Shown here one piece after another: positions 29,797-39,287 of a stretch of DNA of 64,000 nucleotides. The stretch's first letter is position 1. Every line of letters begins with the position of its first letter. Location: assembly GCA_963377175.1 (NCBI GenBank), contig CAUJNA010002124.1:646174-710173 (forward strand), given 5' to 3'. The stretch is from Effrenium voratum (taxonomy: Eukaryota; Sar; Dinophyceae; Suessiales; Symbiodiniaceae). The notes under the pieces are model-generated. The model was not told where the DNA came from. It saw only the letters and a list, made by a program, of their open reading frames with translations, and made no database searches. The position numbers and the translations under genes were made by a program.

Positions 29797-29990
29797 GGTG
29801 CCTATCCCCGGAGGGAACTGGAACCCTGTGGTAGTTGAGGTCGTTATGATTGGAGGATGGATTGTCCCTGGTGGATTGTCTTGTGGATATTCCTGTAAGC
29901 GGCCTGCTGAGGCTCTTTTGTCACACGCTCGGATGATTGTGATCTACAAAAGGGGCCCTTGAGCCAAATGTTGCGGGAGATCAATGGTCT
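29797..29990 (-). repeat. 5' LTR of copy 2 (partial)
   Basis: It shares GAGGGAACTGGAACCC, GTGGTAGTTGAGGTCGTT, GATTGGAGGATGGATTGTCC and TTGAGCCAAATGTTGCGGGA with the LTRs of copy 1. About 50 bp (AGGTCGTT to GATTGGAGG) and both extreme ends are altered. The end meets an 8-G run at 29991. Confidence 0.75.
29958..29976 (-). other. Spliced-leader-like sequence in LTR of copy 2
   Basis: On the element strand CCGCAACATTTGGCTCAAG corresponds to the copy 1 sequence with one further C missing, and keeps GGCTCAAG. Presence at the same LTR position in both copies shows it was in the ancestral LTR. Confidence 0.6.
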
Positions 29991-30500
29991 GGGGGGGGTT
30001 TACGGCCTGTACATACATACAGACATACATAGATGATCGAAAAAGTGATGATTCAATTAGGTGGCGTGGTGAGGGGCAAAAAAATCTAAAAAGCAGCGGG
30101 GGGGTTGGGTGGGGGCAGCAGCCCCGATTCAATTAGGGGCGCAAAAACTAAAAATGAGTGGGGGGGCGGGGCGGGCGGCAGCCCCTCCCACGATGATCGA
30201 AAAACTGATGATTCAATAGCGGCAAAAAAAAATCGAAAAGCAGCGGGGGGGTTGGGGGGGGGGGGGGGCAGCAGCCCCCCATGATGATTGAAAAAGTGAT
30301 GATTCAATGAAAGGCGCGGGGGGGTTGGGGGGGCGGCAGCCCCCCCCTATGATGATCGAAAACGTGATGATTCAATTAAAGGCGCGGGGTGGTTGGGGGG
30401 GTGCGGCAGCCCCCCATGATGATCGAAAAAATGATGATTCAATTAGGGGCACAAAAGCTAAAAATGAGCAGGGAATTGGGGGGGGGGGGGTACGTTGAAC
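29991..30500. repeat. G-run/hairpin minisatellite, second array
   Basis: Same unit as at 23.0 kb, six or so copies, plus orientation. Units run GCAGCCCC...ATGATGATCGAAAAA...TGATGATTCAATTA...GGGGTTGGGG. The G-runs reach 13 bases or so. No coding potential. Confidence 0.9.
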
Positions 30501-30524
30501 ACTGCCGGACAGTATAACTGTTAA

Positions 30525-30757
30525 ACATGCGACGCAGATAGATAAACAGATGGACAGATAGATAAATAGAGATATAGATCGATAGAGAGAGATAGGTAAG
30601 TAGAAAGCTAGATATGTAGATAGAGAGATAGGCAGGTAGGCAGGTAGGTAGGTAGATAGACAGATAGAGAGACAGAGAGGGAGAGAGAGAGAGAGAGAGA
30701 GAGAGATAGATAGATAGAGAGAGAGAGAGAGATAGTTAGGTAGGTAGGTAGGTAAGT

Positions 30758-30800
<43 letters not shown>

Positions 30801-30960
30801 TACCGATATATAGATGGATGGAGTGATAGATAGATTGAGAGAGAGAGAGGGAGCTAGAAATATAGGTAGATATATAGTTAGATAGGTAGGTAGATAGATA
30901 GACAGATAGGTAGATAGTTAGAGAGATAGATCGAAACAATAAGAAAGAAATAACAGAAAG
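30525..30960. repeat. GATA/GAGA microsatellite
   Basis: The tract is built from AGATAGATAGA, GAGAGAGA and TAGGTAGG units with many interruptions. It passes into GAAA repeats at the right end. Confidence 0.95.
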
Positions 30961-31011
30961 AACGGAAAGAACTAAATAAAGAAGGAAGGGCAGGAAAGGA
31001 AGGAAGCAGGA

Positions 31012-31043
<32 letters not shown>

Positions 31044-31240
31044 AATAAAGAAAGAAAGACAGACAGAAAGAAAGAAAAAAAGAAAGAAAGGAAGGAAGGA
31101 AGGAAGAAAGAAAGAAAGAACATCAAATAACAAAGAAAGCAATAACGATGGACAGAAAAGAAACAATGAAAATAAAAAAGGAAAGAAAGAAGAGAAACAT
31201 CGAGAAAAGAAAGAGAAGCACAACTATAGTTTATATATTT
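30961..31240. repeat. GAAA/GGAA purine tract
   Basis: It is nearly all A and G on the plus strand with a (GAAA)n core at 31010-31110, ending in AT-rich sequence before 31245. Such homopurine DNA can form triplexes. Confidence 0.95.
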
Positions 31241-31244
31241 TGGA

Positions 31245-32300
31245 AACTTCCGCCCCCCGGCTGCGCCACGCCCGCCGCGCCCGCCACGCCCGCCGCGCCC
31301 GGGCCCGCGCCCGCCGCGCCCGCCGCCGCGCCCGCCGTGCCCGCCGTGCCCCCCGTGCCCGCCCGCGCCGCCGCGCCCGCTGCGCCCGCCGCGCCCACGC
31401 GCCGCGCCCGCCGCGCTCGCCGCGCTCGCCGCGCGCCCGCCGCGCCCGGCCCATCGCCCGCCGCCCGCCGCGCCCGGCCCCCCGCCCGCCGCGCCCGCCG
31501 CATCCGCGTCGCCGCGCCCGCGCGCCCGCGGCGCCCACCGCGCCCGCGCCTGCGGGCCCGCGCCCACGCCCGCCGCGCACATCGCGCCCGCGCCCCGCGT
31601 CCGCCGCGCCCGCGCCCGCGCCCGCGCCGCCCGCCGCGCTCGCCGCGCTCGCCGCGCGCCCGCCGCGCCCGCCGCGCCCGCCCCGCCGCCGCCGCGCCCG
31701 CTGCGCCCGCCGCGCCCGCGCCCGCGCCTGCTGCGCTCACCGCCCGCGCCCGCCGCGCCAGCTGCGCCCGGGCCCGCAATCCGCCGCGGCGCCGCCGCGC
31801 CCGCCGCGCGCCGCGCCCCCGCCCGCCGCCCGCGCCGCGCGCCCGCCCGCGCCGCGCCGCCGCGCCGCCGCGCCCACCGCGCCCACCGCGCCGCCCCGCC
31901 CGCCGCCGCGCCACCGCGCCCGCGCCCGCATCCGCCGCACCCACCGCGCCCGCGCCCGCGCCGCCGGGCCCGCCGCGCTCGCCGCGCTCGCCGCGCCCGC
32001 CGCGCCGCCGCGCCCGGGCCGCACCCGCCGCGCCCGCGCGCCCGCCGCGCCCACAGCGCCCGCCGGCGCCCGCCGCGCCCACCGCGCCCGCGCCTGCCGC
32101 ACCCACAGGGCCCGCGCCCACGCCCACCGCGCACATCGCTCCCGCGCCCGCGTCCGCCGCACCCACCGCGCCCGCGCCCGCGCCGCCGCGCCGCTGCGCC
32201 CGCCGCGCCCGCCGCGCCCGCCGCGCCCGCCGCGCCCGCGCGCGCGCCCGCCGCGCCGCGCCCGCCGCGCCCGCCGCGCCCGCAGGGCCCGCCGTAGTCG
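31245..32300. repeat. About 1 kb of CGCCCGCGC repeat, extreme GC content
   Basis: Almost every base is G or C. Units are variants of GCCCGCCGCGCCC, with larger internal duplications such as CGCGCTCGCCGCGCTCGCC seen near 31408, 31637 and 31977. Four or more overlapping open frames of 350-580 codons (Ala/Arg/Gly/Pro only) result from lack of A/T and are not genes. Confidence 0.95.
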
Positions 32301-32349
32301 CGGCTTTGCTCTTTACACGGGAACGGTAACCGTAAAATGGCGCAGGAGT

Positions 32350-32560
32350 GTCCACTGCACGGGGGGGGGGGCGGCAGCCCCCCCCATGATGATCGAAAAA
32401 CTGATGATTCAATAGCGCGGGGGTTGGGGAGGCGGCAGCCCCCCCCATGATGTTCGAAGAAGTGATGATTCAAATAAGGGTGCAATGATTCAAGAAAGGC
32501 TGCGATAGAATACAACAAGCAACGGGAGCGTTGGCGGGGGCGGCTTCCACGGCGCAGGGT
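32350..32560. repeat. G-run/hairpin minisatellite, third array (two units)
   Basis: Two units in plus orientation follow GGGGGGGGGGCGGCAGCC. The end (GATTCAAGAAAGGCTGCGAT to GGCGGCTTCC) repeats the end of the 23-kb array, so the two share the same border. Confidence 0.85.
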
Positions 32561-32579
32561 TCTTCCGCTGGGTTCACTT

Positions 32580-32880
32580 GAGTTGTTCTCATGAGAGTCA
32601 TTGCAATGAGTCATTGCAAGGAATCATCATCATGAAAGTCATTGCAAGGTGTCATTCAAGGAGTCATCATTATCAGCATGAAAGTCATTGCAAGGATCCT
32701 TGCACTTGCAACTTGCACTTGCAAGTTGCACTTGACTCCATGCACTTGCGACTTGCACTTGACTCCTTGCACTTGCAACTTGAAATTACTTGACTCCGGG
32801 CACTTGCACCTTGCACTTGGATGACTCTCATGACTCCTTGCAATGACTCAAGTGCAATTGACTTGCGAGGCATTAAAATC
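32580..32880. repeat. GTCATTGCAAGG and CACTTGCAACTTG repeats
   Basis: The first half repeats GAGTCATTGCAAGGA-like units with ATCATCATGAAA spacers. The second half repeats TTGCACTTGCAACTTGCACT and GACTCC. Imperfect and not coding. Confidence 0.85.
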
Positions 32881-32889
32881 TCTTCTTAG

Positions 32890-33155
32890 GGCGGCGGGGT
32901 AGTGCCGACGACACTCTACGAAAACCGACCCTCTGCGGGGATTGGCGTGGTCGAGGCGCAAGGCCCGCGCGACCCTGTGCGTGGATCATCGTGGTCGAGG
33001 TGCAAAAACTCGTGCTCGCGCGACCGTCTGCGGGGATCGGCGTGGTCGAGGTTTTTTTCGATTTCTGCAGGTCGCGCAACCCTCTGCGGGGATCGGCGTG
33101 GTCGAGGTGCAAAAACTCGTTTCAAAGGTGCTTGCGCGACCCTCGACAGACTTTT
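32890..33155. repeat. Tandem GGGGATCGGCGTGGTCGAGG repeat
   Basis: There are about four units of roughly 55-65 bp, each with CTCTGCGGGGATCGGCGTGG, then TCGAGGTGCAAAAACTCG and CGCGCGACC. One unit carries a T-run (GGTTTTTTTCGATTTCTGCA). It is unrelated to the G-run minisatellite. Confidence 0.85.
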
Positions 33156-33159
33156 GTTG

Positions 33160-33400
33160 TTCGAACTGGTCCTCGGGAGTTGTCTCGTGGTTCGCGCGCC
33201 TGCTCCGTTTGCGCAAAGCACCTTGCCCGAGCAACTTGCGCAGAAATGGCCACGGGGCTGTGATGCTTTCGGGCCAACCGTGGTCTAGTTTTTGCATCCT
33301 CTGCATTGCCAGTTCCACTTCGGCAGGTGGCTTTTTGGCTTTGGCTTTTCGCATTTTCCTGCATCCTCAGCATCGCAAGTTCCTCTCTGGTGCCCCCCCA
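33160..33400 (-). CDS. Possible coding relic between repeats
   Basis: Minus-strand reading gives AMQRMQKLDHGWPESITAPW preceded by a Lys/Ala-rich start, and in a second frame EELAMLRMQENAKSQSQ. The two resemble each other (ELAMxRMQ), which suggests a small duplicated coding segment. No known domain and no splice sites could be assigned. Confidence 0.2.
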
Positions 33401-33404
33401 CTCT

Positions 33405-33840
33405 TTTCGATTAAAACGCACGCCTAATTGAATCATCACTTTTTCGATCATCATGCGACAGCCACTTTTTAGATTCTTTGCCCATAATTTCAATCATCAT
33501 GGGGGGGCTGCCGCCCCCCCCAACCCCCCCGCTGCTTTTTGATATATTTTTGCCGCTATTGAATCATCAGTTTTTTGGATCATCGTGGGGTGGGGCTGCC
33601 GCCCCCCCCCCCCCAACCCCCCCGCTCATTTTTAGCTTTTGTGCCCCTAATCGAATCATCACTTTTTCAATCATCATGGGGGGGCTGCTGCCCCCCCCCA
33701 ACCCGCCCACTGCTTTTTAGATTTCTTTGCCCCTAATTGATTCATCACTTTTTTGATCACCATGAGGGCTGCCGCCCACCCCCCCAAACCCCCCCGCTAC
33801 CTAATTGAATCATCACTTTTTCGATCATCTATGTATGTCT
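33405..33840. repeat. G-run/hairpin minisatellite, inverted array
   Basis: Five units occur as the reverse complement of the other arrays (TTGAATCATCACTTTTTCGA, TCATCATGGGGGGGCTGCCG, then CCCCCC and CCGCT...TTTTTAG). Together with the plus-oriented arrays at 30.0 and 32.4 kb this forms a large inverted repeat around the microsatellite block. Confidence 0.9.
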
Positions 33841-34720
33841 GTATGTGTGCACTTAATCGCCCAACATTGGCCCGAAAAAACAACAAAAAATCCTTAAAAC
33901 AACAACACCAAAAAACCTTTAAACAAAATGGCCCTCCCTTGTTTGACGTCAGCCATGTCAACCCGAAGGAATTTATCAATGCCCCCAAAAGCACCAGAAC
34001 CACAGGCAATTGGACAAAGATTGCAAATTGCCAGCTAGTTTGGGCCCGATTCCCAGGAAGCTCCTGGCGCGCTGGTTCTGAACAATCTTCACGGCGCCGG
34101 TCGAACAATCAGTGCGTCTGTGTGTGCGTATGTGCGCGCGCTATCATCGGGCGTGCATCTATCTAAGGCTGAGCGCCGCGACGCGCTACAGAAGAATCTG
34201 TGCTCAAATAGGTTTTCTAGAGGACGACAATGCAGGATATGAGCTTGACATTCTTTGAGGCAGTTCTGCTTGGCACTCCTTGCGGCTGCTATTCCAAGAC
34301 GATGCGGCGGAAATTGCAAGGCAGCATGCACACCAACCACAAAGAGGCACAAGTTTTGCCTCTTCGCACACGCTTGCTTCCTCTTCCCAAATTCCAAAAA
34401 ACACGACTTAGGCTTGGCGTCAATCCAATGTAAGGGCGTGCAGTTTCGGCGATCGTCAGAGCAAACTCGTGAAGCTTTTCTGTTTGGTCTGTTCGCAAGG
34501 GCTTGCGCAAGTGCCCCTTCTTCCTTGCAAGTAGCCCGTTCATCTTGTTAGAAGCTGTGCTATTTCTGTTTATTGCATGTTGTGGCTCATTCTGGCTCCA
34601 AACCTCTGATAGCAACATGCAGGGCTTACGGCCATCGTTTGCCCCACGCTGTATAAGCGTTTTTGCCACCGCCGCCTGCGATGCTCAAGCCAGGGCAAGG
34701 GCCGGTGCCATATTTACCTC
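33841..34720. other. No supported gene
   Basis: Open frames exist on the minus strand (one of 126 codons at 34289-34669 containing HLRKPLRTDQTEKLHEFALT; another with a hydrophobic stretch LPVVLVLLGALINSFGLTWL at about 33930-34000). None has a recognisable domain or clear splice context. A CA/TG-rich stretch lies at 34110-34140. Confidence 0.4.
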
Positions 34721-34740
34721 GTGCCATGTTTACCTTGCGC

Positions 34741-35343
34741 CATGTTTACCTCGCCTGAATCCAAGCGCAAGTTCCAGAACCAATTGGCATGCGAAGGTGA
34801 TCCTAGTCCAGCAAAGACATCAGACACGCCAAGAAGGAAGAGATTCAAAGTCTGGCATGGCTTTCGCAGAGCGCAGCAGCAGTCACTCGAGCATGAGAAC
34901 CATGATGTGACCGAGGACTGGTCGCCGATACAGGATCCTTCGAGCAGCCCTGAAATAGTGCACAGGAACGACCCCGTGGAAGAATGCCTGCATAGAGATG
35001 AGCAGCGTGGGTGGCGCAACGAGACGCTGTGCCCTTGCAGCCTTTGAGTGAGCGATTGCAAGCAGTCAGCAAGCCCAAGAACGGAAAGTGGGGCACTTGC
35101 AGAGTGCACAACAAATGCATGGTGCCTACTGTCCAATGGGGCGGGAAAAGGCCGGGATCTGTTGTATGCCGGTGTCCTTTGTGGAAGGAAAGAAGTGAGA
35201 CCGGCCAGCGAAAGTGCTGGGCATCTCAACCTTTTTTGGGGGAGCTCACGGACCTGCCGAAGGCAGTCCAGGAAAGGCTGCGGCTAGTGCGCAGCGACAT
35301 TTCTTGGCAAGTGCAGCATGGCAAGGCCAGCGCAAAGCATTAA
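34741..35343 (+). pseudogene. Coding-like region upstream of the transposase
   Basis: Two overlapping plus-strand frames read like protein: FTSPESKRKFQNQLACEGDP with a basic patch (PRRKRFKVWHGFRRAQQQ) up to 35047, then LSERLQAVSKPKNGKWGTCR with paired Cys (KWGTCRVHNKC, VVCRCPLW) to 35343. The Cys pairs could be a small zinc-binding motif. The frame must change near 35020. It may be the N-terminal part of the transposase gene that follows on the same strand, or a separate relic. Confidence 0.35.
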
Positions 35344-35349
35344 GCAGTC

Positions 35350-36964
35350 GTGCGTGAAACAAGCAGCGGCATGCCTTGCTCTTTGCTTCTTGTCCAGACT
35401 TGTGTCTCTTTTGCTTTTCTGGCTCAGTCTTTCATTCCCGTAGCAATGAAGGGCCGTGTGAGGCCGCCTAGAGAGAGATATGCCAGCGGAAGGTTAAAGC
35501 CAACCAGCAGAAGCCTGGCAACAAAGTCTGGCACCAACAGGAAGTTTCATGTGGCCGGTCTCAGCTACGGCGGCAGCAGGAGTGCAGGCAGGCAAGCGTC
35601 TCAAAAGAAAGGTCGCAGAGGCCTTCGGGAGCTGAAGCAAATATCACACCCAGAGATCTGCGCCTTATCAGAAGCGAAGTGCGTGGCGCTCCTGAAAAAG
35701 CACAAAGTCCTCGGCAGCAAAGCCCACAGAAAATGTTACGCGTGCGGCGCAGGCATGAAGCGCACAAAGGAGCCCGGCACCCTGCGCTGCAGCGGCAGCT
35801 CTGCCGATTGCTCAGCAGGGCGGCCTCGAGACTCAGCCAAGTAACAGTACTGGAATATTTTTTTTGGGTTGCTTTTGTCCTCTTTTCACGGAGCGAGGTT
35901 TGAAAACTGTTTGACCTTGCCTGCAGCATGGCAAGGCTTACATCACCCTGAGTACCAGTACACACCGCTTGCTAGTGACTTGTCTGCTGGCTATTCTGTC
36001 AGCTGCAAAGATTTGGTCAGAGCTGCGTACGTTCTTGGCGTGCGGGCTCCCCAGGACATGGCTTTGCATTTAGCTGCGCTGCCGGAGAAGCGGATTGACA
36101 GCCTATACAAGCGCCTGCGCTTTGCCCTGGCGTACACACAGATGGCTCTTCAAGAAGCTGGTGAATTCGGCCCGGGGGTGCTTGAGTTTGACAGCACGGC
36201 TTGCAGCACTTTGAAGAAGAATCACGACAAAAGAGGGTGGAGCGCTGCAGCAAAAGCGGCCGTGAGACGGTGGGCACAGAAGAAACCTGCTGCGCAGAAG
36301 CACTCCTCGGCAGAGACAGGCACTGCGGTTCACTCTGGACGCCTCTTACTTGCAGTACACAGGCAAAGCAAGAAAGCAGCGCTGATGCCTTTGCAGGAGA
36401 ACTGCAAAATCGGCTCCGGGCCCACCGGAGAAAAAGTCAGAATGCATGCCACACATAGCTCGCCTGGCCAACGCCTCCATGCACGTGATTGGAAGCGACA
36501 GCAGCACAGGTCTTCGAGGATGTTATTCAGACCTAGGCCTTCAAGCTGCTTGCGCGCGCCATTCGCTCAGCGAGTGGACGCCCACGGTAAAACTCAACCG
36601 AAAGCACATCCCCAAGGCCGCCTTGAGAGTTATGACTGCCACATCCCGAGGCAGCAAGCCAGCTGCGAAGGTGAGCCAGCGGACTGTGACCATGGTCGGC
36701 GGCGACCAAAACTGTGAGAGCATCGCATCCCAAGTCAAGGGCTCCCTTAGACTTAGACGGCTAGGCAAGTACGGAAAAATCCAATCTGACAGGGGCGACC
36801 AACACATCGCCCCACTTTCGGCGAAGTACTTGGCCGACCGGCCTGGTTTCTTGTCGGTTCTCACAGCCTTGAAGTGCTACCGAGAGCATGTGCAAGACAG
36901 AATTGCTCCTCGAAATGCCTTCAAAGATCAAGAGTGGCTTATGCCGCTGGACGTGGAGCCCTGA
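35350..36964 (+). pseudogene. DDE transposase, ISXO2/Merlin-like, frameshifted
   Basis: A Lys/Arg-rich start is followed by a zinc-ribbon-like segment at 35680-35820 (KCYACGAGMKRTKEPGTLRC, C-x2-C then C). After a stop at 35842 the frame resumes: CKDLVRAAYVLGVRAPQDMA and RIDSLYKRLRFALAYTQ, then GVLEFDSTACSTLKK with the first Asp (36190). After a +1 change near 36440 come HVIGSDSSTGLRG (second Asp, 36496) and VTMVGGDQNCESIASQVKGS (Glu, 36716), ending at 36964. Zinc ribbon, two helices, then D-D-E with the G-x-Q-x-x-E signature fits the IS1595/ISXO2-like group called Merlin in eukaryotes. It would cut and paste DNA. At least two frame breaks make it inactive. Terminal inverted repeats were not found. 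Confidence 0.6.
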
Positions 36965-37009
36965 GTCGCTGAAAGGGGCAAGGCCGTGAAGGGGCGTGGG
37001 CTTTTGTTT

Positions 37010-37385
37010 CGGGGTCGCACGGGGTTCACTTGTTTCCGGGTTCCCTTGAACGTGCACGCTACCATTTGGCCTCACACGGGTTCACTTGTTTCCGGGTTCC
37101 CTTGAACGTGCACGCTACCATTTGGCCTCGCACGGGTTCACTTGTTTCCGGGTTCCCTTGAACGTGCACGCTACCATTTGGCCTCACACGGGTTCACTTG
37201 TTTCCAGGTTCCCTTGAACGTGCACGCTACCATTTGGCCTCACACGGGTTCCCTTGTTTCCGGGTTCCCTTGAACGTGCACGCTACCATTTGGCCTCACA
37301 CGGGTTCACTTGTTTCCGGGTTCCCTTGAACGTGCACGCTACCATTTGGCCTCACACGGGTTCGCTTGTTTCCGGGTTCCCTGGG
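37010..37385. repeat. 56-bp tandem repeat, nearly seven copies
   Basis: The unit TTCACTTGTTTCCGGGTTCC plus CTTGAACGTGCACGCTACCA and TTTGGCCTCACACGGG has an exact 56-bp period (starts at 37025, 37081, 37137, 37193, 37249, 37305, 37361). Copies differ at one or two positions, so the array is young. It starts right after the transposase stop. Confidence 0.97.
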
Positions 37386-37637
37386 AGAGCGCTTGTGTCC
37401 ACGTGTGCACTTGTGTCCACGAGAGCACCCATTGAAACGTGGGGCAAACGATGGCCGTAGGGCCAACACGCAGCACGCCGGGCTTTGTTGTTTTTAGCAT
37501 GGGAGAATGCTTTCTGGAAGGCTCAGCCGCTGGCCGAACCTCCGCCATGTCAGGCTGGGAAGACTTGATCTCTTGCAGCGCCTGTGGCTGCAAGCCACGG
37601 TAGTCAGATTGAAATGATGTTTCAACCTGCGTTCTTG
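37386..37637. other. No supported gene
   Basis: Sequence between the tandem array and the DGSL fragment. GGCAAACGATGGCCGTAGGG has a near match at 52.91 kb (GCAAACGATGGCCGTCGAG). Nothing else was recognised. Confidence 0.4.
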
Positions 37638-37953
37638 TTATATATCTTCATACCCCATATTCGACGCGCTTGCCTGAAAAGGCACCCATAGTGATCCGGG
37701 TCGCGCCTGAGCCAAACCTCCACGCTCCAAAGTAGACTCCAGCTGCAATCGGAGAACCTCCTGGCTGCTTGGAAGGGTGCTGTGGCACAGCCTGCCTGGC
37801 ACCAGCCTTCTCGTCATCCTCCATGTCTTGCGGCGGCTGCGTGGTTGCCAAAGCCTCCTGAAGGCTGCCATCATCTGCGGCTCTGGCCAGAACATCCGCA
37901 AGCCTTGCCGCGCTTCCACAAGCCGGGCAAAGCGGAAATGAGTGCTCAACCAC
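37638..37953 (-). pseudogene. DGSL-repeat protein fragment
   Basis: Minus-strand RLADVLARAADDGSLQEALA is one repeat of the same kind as in the 8.2-9.6 kb gene. After a frame change, SQEVLRLQLESTLERGGLA gives the start of a second unit. No stop-free frame joins the two, so this is either two exons with a short intron near 37760 or a decayed copy. The rest is Pro/Gln-rich. It confirms that the repeat is a family in this genome, not a single gene. Confidence 0.5.
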
Positions 37954-39195
37954 TCCCGCCCTATGCCATATCCACCGTGGCCCTGGGAGTTTTTAGGGCC
38001 CTTGCCTGTTGCGGAGCATCTCCACGTCGGGAGCCCTCCAGTTGCTTTGCGTGATTCGAACGGGGGCTTGCAGGCCTAATCAAGCTCTAAGACCACTACA
38101 GCCTATAAAATAGGCGCACAAATTGGTGTTATCTTGGTTTTATCCTCAAACAGTATTACACACACAAGTGTTCTTTCGGTAGCAGTGCGAAAGGGTTAGA
38201 TCAAGGGTTCGCCTCCTGCCCAGGGCCGTTTCGTGCTGTGCTGCCTCGGAAACGAATTCCGCAGATGGATTGGTGCACTCCTTGTGGGCTCTGCACATCG
38301 GCCCTCGCTGTGGCACGGTGGACGAAAGCTAACGCAATGCGGCGCCGCAGTGTGAACTTGAAACATGGGCTTTGCTTGGGGTTGGCTTGGGGTGGGTTTA
38401 GGGTTGCTTCGGGGGGTTTAGGGCTGGCTTAGGGTTCGTGAGGCTACAGAAACGGAAAACTCCGAAAAGCCGCAAGCGCTGCAAAAAGCCATGCGAAAAA
38501 TGTACGGCCACAACTTTCTCCAAAATCTGTTTGCCAGCAACACGTATAGCGTCCTTGTCTGGCATTCCCAAAATGCTTTTAAGTTTCTGCCTCGCGCGTT
38601 CCTTCGGTCAGGTTTCACTGGGCTCCCGCCCTTGCGGCCACGTGCGTCTTGCTTGGAGGATTTGGCTCCGAGACACAGCACGTCGAGCAAAATGCAATGA
38701 GAACATGTCCTTCTGCGGGCCTTCATGGTAAGAAAGCTGCGTGTGACAAACCATGTTGTTGGTGCCTTGGGCGGGGGGGGGGGTCGACAAATCGCTAATC
38801 TTGTGACTGGTGCATCACTGCAGGCGTTCGCATCAATGACAGTCACCATCACCATCACCAGCATCATTGCGCCAGATGGCAGGCTGTCCAAGCCGTGCGG
38901 CATTTTGCTGCATAGGCTCATCTTGCAGTTAGTACCATTGTGAGTGATCACAGTGGGAAGCGCCTGCGGGAACCGCGCAGTCGCGGTTCGCGATTGGTGC
39001 GGGTGGCGGGCCTGACTAAGCAGCAGCGCTTCCCCTGGCCACACTTATTTGGGTCTCGGGTGGCTTAGCCAGCTTGAACTCCAAGTGGAGGAGGCAATGA
39101 CGTTTACGGAGCCTCTTGCGAAGCCAGGAGGGATGGCGCCTTAGGCAGTGGCTCTGCGCTTCCCACCTAGCGCTGCAGCTTTCGCTCTCACTCGC
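37954..39195. other. No supported gene; telomere-like GGGTTTAGGG patch
   Basis: A minus-strand frame of about 208 codons (38418-39044) has no domain and odd composition, and I do not accept it as a gene. At 38370-38432 the plus strand has several GGGTTTAGGG/TTAGGG-like pieces mixed with GGCTTGGGGT, resembling a worn interstitial telomere tract. GCCTATAAAATAGGC at 38102 is a small palindrome. TCACCATCACCATCACCAGC at 38843 is a short CAC repeat. Confidence 0.4.
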
Positions 39196-39198
39196 TCC

Positions 39199-39287
39199 CT
39201 CACTCACTCACTCACTCACTCACTCACTCACTCACTCACTCACTCACTCACTCACTCACTCACTCACTCACTCACTCACTCACTCAC
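39199..39287. repeat. CTCA tetranucleotide microsatellite
   Basis: An almost perfect (CTCA)n run of about 22 units, giving spurious LTHS-repeat frames. Confidence 0.97.

Larger units (their letters stand above)
23648..29990 (-). mobile_element. Ty1/copia-type retrotransposon, copy 2 (internally deleted)
   Basis: It is a minus-strand relative of copy 1, mostly over 90 percent similar by eye. It keeps Gag, most of the methyltransferase-like domain, the reverse transcriptase including VDD, half of RNase H and the Tpt1-like part of ORF2. Deleted are the basic end of Gag, protease and integrase (junction at about 28597), about 135 bp of the methyltransferase-like region (about 28035), RNase H end plus ORF2 start (about 25265), the ORF2 end plus most of the 3' LTR (about 23664) and the primer-binding site. 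Both ends touch G-runs. Without integrase and protease it cannot move on its own. Confidence 0.85.

Noticed and set aside
30736..30960. Leu/Ser/Tyr-rich hydrophobic frames
   Set aside because: Translation of the GATA/GAAA tracts, not membrane proteins.
31148..32614. Several overlapping open frames of 350-580 codons in all directions
   Set aside because: They consist only of Ala, Arg, Gly and Pro and come from absence of A/T in the CGCC repeat.
38100..38115. TATAAAATA inside a small palindrome as a promoter
   Set aside because: Dinoflagellates lack typical TATA promoters and no gene start is nearby.
38418..39044. Minus-strand frame of 208 codons
   Set aside because: No domain, uneven composition, and no splice or homologous context.
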